From UBA3839 sp963627995 (lineage in GTDB: Bacteria > Bacteroidota > Bacteroidia > Bacteroidales > Bacteroidaceae), in contig CAVGCV010000036.1 of assembly GCA_963627995.1 (NCBI GenBank), forward strand, positions 1 to 11,370: DNA of 11,370 nt. The letters are read 5' to 3'. Shown piece by piece: positions 6,601 to 11,370 of this stretch (the stretch's first letter is position 1; each line of letters starts with the position of its first letter). A program made the translations under genes and the position numbers. Under the pieces are notes generated by a model, which worked only from the letters and a program-made list of their open reading frames with translations, was not told where the DNA came from and searched no databases.

Positions 6601-6630
6601 TTGAAGTTATTTCAAAATGTTATACCTTTG
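6601..6630 (+). promoter_or_regulatory. Candidate promoter of dapF-dapL
   Basis: TACCTTTG (6623-6630) matches the Bacteroidetes -7 element TAnnTTTG exactly, and TTG (6601-6603) lies 19 bp upstream as the -33 element. The preceding 60 bp are A/T-rich, as in many strong promoters. The predicted leader is about 50 bases and A-rich before the ATG at 6690. Confidence 0.65.
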
Positions 6631-6689
6631 CAGCGGGTTCAGGATTGAACGCTCAATAAGTATTCAAAAAACAACCAAACAGCCCCGAC

Positions 6690-7550
6690 ATGAAAACAAC
6701 CATCCACTTCACGAAGATGCACGGAGCGGGCAACGACTATATCTATGTATATGCGCCCGACAATGCGATAGCGGATCCTGCCGCTGCTGCGGTGGCGTGG
6801 AGCCGCCCCCATTTCGGCATTGGCAGCGACGGCTTGGTTTTGATAGGAAAGAGCGCGCGCGCCGACTTCTCCATGCGCATCTTCAACAACGACGGGTCGG
6901 AGGCGATGATGTGCGGCAACGGCATCCGCTGCGTGGGCAAGTTCGTCCGCGACAAGGGGCTGACGGACAAGCCGGTGGTGACGGTGGACACGCTGTCGGG
7001 CGTGAAGACCTTGCGCCTGTTCGAGGACAAGGACGGCGAGGTGGTGGGCGCGCAGGTGGACATGGGCGCGCCGCTGCTGGTGAACAAGGCGCAGTGCGCC
7101 ACGCACACGGGCGGCATGATTGACGCCGCCATCGACAACGTGGACGGGGATGTGCGCCGCGGCACCTTTGTCTGCATGGGAAATCCGCATTTCGTGGTGT
7201 TCGTGGACGACCTCGCGGCCGTCGACTTGGAGCGGGAGGGGCGAAAGCTGGAGTGCGCGCCCGTGTTTCCCGAGCGGTGCAACATCGAGTTCGCCCAGCT
7301 GCGCCCGGATGGCAGCATCCGGATGCGGGTGTGGGAGCGCGGGTCGGGCGTCACGATGGCCTGCGGCACGGGAGCCTGCGGCACGGCCGTGGCGGCGGTC
7401 CTCAACCGCAAGGTGGTTCGCCACCAGCCCGTGGAGATTGAGATGGACGGCGGCACGCTCAGCGTCGTGTGGAGCGAGGAGGACAACCACGTGTATATGA
7501 CGGGGCCTGCGGCGCGGGTGTTCGAGGGCGAGATAGGCTTGCCTGCGTGA
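6690..7550 (+). CDS. dapF: Diaminopimelate epimerase DapF
   Basis: DapF interconverts LL- and meso-diaminopimelate without a cofactor, supplying meso-DAP for peptidoglycan and for lysine synthesis in the cytoplasm. The 286 residues fit the family (about 275-285). The two catalytic cysteines are clear: Cys75 in MMCGNGIRC and Cys225 in MACGTGACG. Substrate-binding segments HGAGND (11-16), FNNDGSEA (65-72), GNPHFVVF (164-171) and the ERGSG loop (217-221) are intact, and the two halves show the usual pseudo-symmetry. The ATG at 6690 starts MKTTIHFTKMHGAGND, the typical N-terminus. dapL follows 38 bp later, and the two act on successive steps (DapL makes LL-DAP, DapF epimerises it). They are probably cotranscribed from the promoter at 6601-6630. 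Confidence 0.97.
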   Translation: MKTTIHFTKMHGAGNDYIYVYAPDNAIADPAAAAVAWSRPHFGIGSDGLVLIGKSARADFSMRIFNNDGSEAMMCGNGIRCVGKFVRDKGLTDKPVVTVDTLSGVKTLRLFEDKDGEVVGAQVDMGAPLLVNKAQCATHTGGMIDAAIDNVDGDVRRGTFVCMGNPHFVVFVDDLAAVDLEREGRKLECAPVFPERCNIEFAQLRPDGSIRMRVWERGSGVTMACGTGACGTAVAAVLNRKVVRHQPVEIEMDGGTLSVVWSEEDNHVYMTGPAARVFEGEIGLPA

Positions 7551-7588
7551 TGGACATACATATTTTATAGTATCATATAAGAATTGAC

Positions 7589-8821
7589 ATGGCACTTGTT
7601 AATGATAATTTCCTGAAACTGTCGCAGAACTACCTGTTCTCCGACATTGCGAAGAAGGTCAATGCCTTCAGGCTGTCGCACCCGAACGCGGAGGTCGTCC
7701 GCCTCGGCATCGGCGACGTGACCCAGCCGCTGGTGCCCGCCGTGATTGAGGCGATGCACAAGGCGGTGGACGAGATGGCGTCGGCCGACACCTTCCGCGG
7801 CTATGGCCCGGAGCAGGGCTACGACTTTTTGCGGGAGGCCATCGTGAAGAACGACCTTGCGCCGCGCGGTGTTCACTTCGACGCTTCGGAAATCTTTGTC
7901 AATGACGGCGCGAAGAGCGACACCGGCAACATTGGCGACATACTGGCCAAGGACAACACCATCGGCGTGACCGACCCCATCTATCCCGTTTACATCGACT
8001 CCAACGTGATGGCGGGACGCGCCGGCAGCAATGTCGGGGGCTTGTGGTCGAGCATCGTGTACATGCCCTGCAACGAGGAAAACGACTTCGTTCCGGCGCT
8101 GCCGGCGGAGCATGTGGATGTCGTTTATCTCTGCTACCCGAACAACCCGACGGGCACGGTGCTGTCGCGCGCGGAGCTGAAAAAATGGGTGGACTACGCG
8201 CTGGCGAACGACACGCTGATCATGTACGACGCGGCGTATGAGGCGTTCATCCAGGACCCGTCCGTGCCGCATTCCATCTATGAGATAAAGGGCGCGAAGA
8301 AATGCGCCATCGAATTCCACAGCTATTCCAAGACGGCGGGATTCACGGGCGTGCGCTGTGGCTACACGGTCGTGCCGAAGGAACTGACGGCGGCTTGCGT
8401 GGAGGGCGGACGTGTGGAGCTCAACCAGCTTTGGAACCGCCGGCAGTGCACGAAGTTCAACGGCACGAGCTACATCACGCAGCGGGCGGCCGAGGCCATC
8501 TATACGCCCGACGGGCGGCAGCAGGTGAAAGCCGCGATAGACTACTACATGGAGAACGCGCGCATCATGCGCGAGGCGTTCGCCGGGATGGGGCTGAAGA
8601 CGTATGGCGGCGAGAACGCCCCCTACATCTGGCTGAAGACACCCGACGGCGTGACTTCGTGGAAGTTCTTCGACGACCTGCTCTACGGCGCCAACGTGGT
8701 CGGCACGCCCGGCGTGGGCTTCGGGCCGTCGGGCGAGGGCTACTTCCGCTTCACGGCGTTCGGCAGCCGTGCCGACTGTGTCGAGGCCATGGCGCGCATC
8801 AGCAAGTGGATGGTGGGCTAA
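7589..8821 (+). CDS. dapL: LL-diaminopimelate aminotransferase DapL
   Basis: A PLP-dependent aminotransferase that converts tetrahydrodipicolinate directly to LL-diaminopimelate using glutamate as amino donor, bypassing the succinylase or acetylase steps. The 410 residues match DapL. Visible are the N-terminal NYLFSDIAKKV and RLGIGDVTQPL segments, AKSD (108-111), NNPTGT (185-190), Asp214 and Tyr217 in MYDAAYE (PLP ring and hydroxyl contacts), the Schiff-base Lys248 in SYSKTAGFTG, and Arg387 in YFRFTAFG for the substrate carboxylate. These long matches separate it from general aspartate aminotransferases. It lies between dapF, its pathway partner, and glnN. The 38-bp gap before it is AT-rich without a clear promoter. 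Its glutamate requirement links it to the nitrogen-assimilating enzyme encoded next. Confidence 0.96.
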   Translation: MALVNDNFLKLSQNYLFSDIAKKVNAFRLSHPNAEVVRLGIGDVTQPLVPAVIEAMHKAVDEMASADTFRGYGPEQGYDFLREAIVKNDLAPRGVHFDASEIFVNDGAKSDTGNIGDILAKDNTIGVTDPIYPVYIDSNVMAGRAGSNVGGLWSSIVYMPCNEENDFVPALPAEHVDVVYLCYPNNPTGTVLSRAELKKWVDYALANDTLIMYDAAYEAFIQDPSVPHSIYEIKGAKKCAIEFHSYSKTAGFTGVRCGYTVVPKELTAACVEGGRVELNQLWNRRQCTKFNGTSYITQRAAEAIYTPDGRQQVKAAIDYYMENARIMREAFAGMGLKTYGGENAPYIWLKTPDGVTSWKFFDDLLYGANVVGTPGVGFGPSGEGYFRFTAFGSRADCVEAMARISKWMVG

Positions 8822-8891
8822 GACGGACGGGAAGATAAAGAATAAAGAAGAGAAACAATACGATAATTAACCATTAAAAAAGTATTTGACT
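8822..8891 (+). promoter_or_regulatory. Purine-rich glnN leader, no clear promoter
   Basis: This 70-bp gap is very A-rich (for example gaagataaagaataaagaag at 8831-8850). An A-rich stretch before the start codon is common in Bacteroidota, which rarely use Shine-Dalgarno pairing. I see no TAnnTTTG at a workable distance and no hairpin, so glnN may be read through from dapF-dapL or use a promoter I cannot recognise. Confidence 0.3.
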
Positions 8892-11084
8892 ATGGCTTCA
8901 AAACTTCGATTTAAGGTTGTGGATGATGCTTTCAAGAAGCGTCCTGTTGAGGTTGTGGCTCCTGCGGAGCGTCCTTCCGAGTATTTCGGAAAGTACGTGT
9001 TCAACAAGCAGCAGATGTTCAAGTATCTGCCGGCTAAGGTTTACCAGAAGATGTGCAACGTCATCGACAACGGCGCGCCTTTCGACCGCGACATCGCCGA
9101 CGCCGTGGCCGAGGGCATGAAGAAATGGGCGATGGAGCTGGGCGTGACGCACTACACGCACTGGTTCCAGCCGCTGACCGAGGGGACGGCCGAGAAGCAT
9201 GACGGCTTTGTGGAGCATGACTGGAAGGGCGGAATGGTGGAGGAATTCGAGGGGAAGATTCTCGTGCAGCAGGAGCCCGACGCGTCGTCGTTCCCGAACG
9301 GCGGCATCCGCAGCACATTCGAAGCGCGCGGCTACTCGGCCTGGGACCCCACGTCGCCGGTGTTTGTCATTGGCGACACGCTGATGATTCCCACCATATT
9401 CATTTCCTATACGGGCGAGGCGCTCGACTACAAGGTGCCTTTGAAGAAAGCCCTCTACGCGGTGGACAAGGCAGCTACGGCTGTCTGCCAGTACTTCTAT
9501 CCCGAGGTGAAGAAAGTGGTCAGCAACTTGGGCTGGGAGCAGGAGTATTTCTTGGTGGATGAGTCGCTCTACGCCGCTCGCCCCGACCTCGTGATGACGG
9601 GGCGCACGCTGATGGGGCACGACGCGGCCAAAAACCAGCAGATGGACGACCACTACTTCGGCTCAATCCCCGAGCGCGTGGAGAACTTCATGCGCGACAT
9701 CGAGATTAAGGCGCTCGAGCTGGGCATTCCCTGCAAGACGCGCCACAACGAGGTTGCGCCCAACCAGTTTGAGCTTGCGCCGATATTCGAGGAGACCAAC
9801 CTGGCGGTGGACCACAACATGCTGATGATGTCCATCATGAAGCGCGTGGCGCGCAAGCACGGATTCCGCTGCCTGCTCCATGAGAAGCCGTTCAAGGGCA
9901 TCAACGGCTCGGGCAAGCACAACAACTGGAGCCTTTCGACCGATACGGGCGTGCTGCTCCATGCGCCGGGCAAGACGCCGATGGACAACCTCCGCTTCGT
10001 GACGTTCGTCGTTGAGACGCTGAAGGGAGTGTATGACCACAACGGCCTGCTCAAGGCCGCCATCATCAGCGCGACGAACGCACACCGCCTTGGCGCGAAC
10101 GAGGCGCCGCCAGCCATTATCTCCTCGTTCCTCGGCAAGACGGTCAGCGACCTGCTTGACCACGTGGAGAAGTCGAGCGACGACGACATCCTGAAAGTGG
10201 CGGGAAAGACGGTGATGCACCTCGACATTCCCTCCATCCCGGAGCTGATGATTGACAACACCGACCGCAACCGCACGTCGCCGTTCGCCTTCACGGGCAA
10301 CCGTTTCGAGTTCCGCGCTGTGGGTAGCGAGGCCAACTGTGCCAGCGCCATGCTGACGCTGAACACGGCGGTGGCCGAGGCACTCACGTCGTTCAAGGAG
10401 CGCGTCGATGCACTCATCGAAAAGGGCGAGGCCAAGGAAAGCGCCATCCTCAAGGTGGTTCGCGAGGACATCAGGTACATCAAGCCCATCCATTTCGACG
10501 GCAACGGCTACAGCGATGAATGGAAGGCGGAGGCAGCCAAGCGCGGGCTCGACTGCGAGACCTCCTGCCCGCTTGTCTACGACCGCTACCTCGACGAGGC
10601 GAGCGTCAGGATGTTCGAGAGCCAGAAGGTGATGACGAAGTTCGAGCTGGAGGCGCGCAACGAAATCAAATGGGAGACCTACACGAAGAAGATTCAGATT
10701 GAGGCGCGCATCTTCGGCGACCTGTGCATGAACCACATCATCCCGGTGGTCACGAAGTACCAGTCGATGCTCATCGACAACGTTCACAAGCTCAAGGAGA
10801 TATTCCCCGAGGAGAAGGCATCCAAGATTTCGGCGAACAACCTCAGCATCATCGAGAAAATCAGTTCGCACGAGTCGTTCATCGTCGAGAACGTGGAGAA
10901 GCTCGTTGAGGCGCGCAAGGTGGCCAACAAGATTGAGTGCGAGCGGGAGAAGGCGATTGCCTACCACGACACGGTCGCTCCCTACTTGGAGGCGATTCGC
11001 TATCATGTCGATAAACTCGAACTGATTGTGGACGACGAACTTTGGCCGCTGCCGAAGTATCGTGAACTCCTCTTCATTCGATAA
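8892..11084 (+). CDS. glnN: Glutamine synthetase type III (GlnN)
   Basis: GlnN makes glutamine from glutamate, ammonia and ATP. It is the large GSIII form first described in Bacteroides fragilis. The 730 residues agree with the usual ~730, far longer than GSI. The N-terminal GSIII-specific domain (about 1-200) precedes the catalytic core. Visible core motifs are GWEQEYFLVD with metal ligands Glu216/Glu218, RHNEVAPNQFELAP (284-297), KGINGSGKHNNWSL (335-348) and NRTSPFAFTGNRFEFRAVGS (460-479). A helical C-terminal extension (about 570-730) is characteristic of GSIII. I chose the ATG at 8892 (MASKLRF). A TTG two codons upstream is also possible. The gene follows dapL by 70 bp and ends at a strong terminator, so it closes the plus-strand unit. 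Regulation by nitrogen supply is known in the family but no site is visible here. Confidence 0.97.
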   Translation: MASKLRFKVVDDAFKKRPVEVVAPAERPSEYFGKYVFNKQQMFKYLPAKVYQKMCNVIDNGAPFDRDIADAVAEGMKKWAMELGVTHYTHWFQPLTEGTAEKHDGFVEHDWKGGMVEEFEGKILVQQEPDASSFPNGGIRSTFEARGYSAWDPTSPVFVIGDTLMIPTIFISYTGEALDYKVPLKKALYAVDKAATAVCQYFYPEVKKVVSNLGWEQEYFLVDESLYAARPDLVMTGRTLMGHDAAKNQQMDDHYFGSIPERVENFMRDIEIKALELGIPCKTRHNEVAPNQFELAPIFEETNLAVDHNMLMMSIMKRVARKHGFRCLLHEKPFKGINGSGKHNNWSLSTDTGVLLHAPGKTPMDNLRFVTFVVETLKGVYDHNGLLKAAIISATNAHRLGANEAPPAIISSFLGKTVSDLLDHVEKSSDDDILKVAGKTVMHLDIPSIPELMIDNTDRNRTSPFAFTGNRFEFRAVGSEANCASAMLTLNTAVAEALTSFKERVDALIEKGEAKESAILKVVREDIRYIKPIHFDGNGYSDEWKAEAAKRGLDCETSCPLVYDRYLDEASVRMFESQKVMTKFELEARNEIKWETYTKKIQIEARIFGDLCMNHIIPVVTKYQSMLIDNVHKLKEIFPEEKASKISANNLSIIEKISSHESFIVENVEKLVEARKVANKIECEREKAIAYHDTVAPYLEAIRYHVDKLELIVDDELWPLPKYRELLFIR

Positions 11085-11119
11085 TCGCAGATAATCTTTT
11101 GTTGGTTGTTTTTAAGAAC

Positions 11120-11140
11120 GGGCACCTTTGAATGGTGTCC
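11120..11140 (+). other. Small hairpin ahead of the glnN terminator
   Basis: GGGCACC (11120-11126) pairs with GGTGTCC (11134-11140), seven pairs with one G.U, around a seven-base loop. It sits six bases before the terminator stem and may protect the mRNA 3' end. It could also be coincidental. Confidence 0.4.
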
Positions 11141-11146
11141 GAGCGA

Positions 11147-11177
11147 GGGGGGCGCTGTGAAGCGTCCCTCTTTTTTT
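11147..11177 (+). terminator. Intrinsic terminator after glnN
   Basis: A 10-bp stem with two G.U pairs (11147-11156 with 11161-11170) closes on the loop GTGA and is followed by seven Ts (11171-11177). It lies about 60 bp beyond the stop codon and is the textbook form on the plus strand. Confidence 0.88.
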
Positions 11178-11370
11178 GATGTTTGCCTCCCGCCCAATTT
11201 GCCCGGGATACCACCGGCGGGCGTGTTTGGAGGACAGTCCGGCCGGCCCCGCCCGTTGCCCTCCCGGGATGGCAAAAGCGGGGTCGGCGCACGCCGCAGC
11301 CCTCTTATTCGCGGTGTTTAGGGATATTTAACAATCGGGGGGGGTAAAACCAACGGATTTTAACTACATT
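11178..11370. other. Noncoding tail with a GC-rich hairpin and a G8 run
   Basis: No credible gene is visible here; the open frames through it are short and without domains. A GC-rich inverted repeat (11242-11252 with 11278-11288, one G.U) encloses a second stem (11256-11260 with 11271-11275). Further on are eight consecutive Gs (11337-11344) and a TTTAACTACATT end whose TACATT could be the first six bases of a TAnnTTTG element cut by the window edge. These suggest the upstream region of the next plus-strand gene. Confidence 0.4.

Larger units (their letters stand above)
5984..6689. other. Long intergenic region between divergent genes, no credible gene
   Basis: About 700 bp separate the CMD-like gene and dapF. 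It holds the CMD promoter (6016-6047), a GC-rich stretch (about 6060-6240) with a small hairpin (6182-6188 with 6199-6205), the TCCGCAG repeat cluster (6301-6434), an AT-rich stretch (about 6540-6620) and the dapF promoter (6601-6630). Open frames of 128 codons (+) and 136 codons (-) cross it. Both are rich in Arg, Cys and Ser with no recognisable domain, and both run through the repeats, so I treat them as chance frames. Confidence 0.7.

Noticed and set aside
8886..8891. TTG start for glnN two codons upstream
   Set aside because: The ATG at 8892 is a standard start giving MASKLRF. TTG starts are less common and nothing in the sequence favours this one.
9663..11006. 447-codon open frame on the minus strand
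   Set aside because: It is antisense to glnN with no recognisable motif. Frames at 9653-10504, 8898-9653, 7565-8320 and 6639-7595 are rejected for the same reason.
1..11370. Mobile elements, integrases, toxin-antitoxin or defence genes
   Set aside because: Every sizeable coding region is a housekeeping or metabolic gene, and no transposase, terminal repeats or target duplications were seen.

Overview
The window looks like an ordinary chromosomal stretch from a GC-rich member of the Bacteroidota, most likely order Bacteroidales and possibly Prevotellaceae. The evidence is a Bacteroidales-type 5S rRNA 3' end, a family III glutamine synthetase (GlnN), the LL-diaminopimelate aminotransferase (DapL) route to meso-diaminopimelate, no obvious Shine-Dalgarno sequences, and four well-placed matches to the Bacteroidetes -7 promoter element TAnnTTTG. 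Placement below order is inference.

Layout. Bases 1-85 are the 3' end of a 5S rRNA gene on the + strand, followed by a strong intrinsic terminator, so an rRNA operon ends here. Four minus-strand genes follow. Reading right to left in their transcription order, they are a tandem carboxymuconolactone decarboxylase-like protein (5201-5983), a Na/Pi cotransporter with a C-terminal PhoU-like domain (3211-4944), fabD (2039-2935) and a cytoplasmic GH13 alpha-amylase-like protein (340-2031). The first three each have a candidate promoter. The first two are each followed by a long GC-rich hairpin, so they look like separate transcription units. fabD and the amylase gene are 7 bp apart and probably form one unit.

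A roughly 700-bp gap (5984-6689) with no credible gene separates these from a plus-strand block. It contains a cluster of TCCGCAG/CTGCGGA repeats, three of them spaced exactly 22 bp apart, with strong hairpins. The plus-strand block is dapF (6690-7550), dapL (7589-8821) and glnN (8892-11084), ending in an intrinsic terminator. It combines two enzymes of the diaminopimelate/lysine pathway, needed for peptidoglycan, with ammonia assimilation. The last ~190 bp are noncoding, with a GC-rich hairpin, a run of eight Gs and perhaps the start of the next gene's promoter.

I found no mobile element, CRISPR array, defence system or other obviously new system. The observations most worth following up are a PHO-box-like direct repeat in front of the phosphate transporter, the 22-bp-period repeat cluster, and the uneven base composition of the amylase gene.
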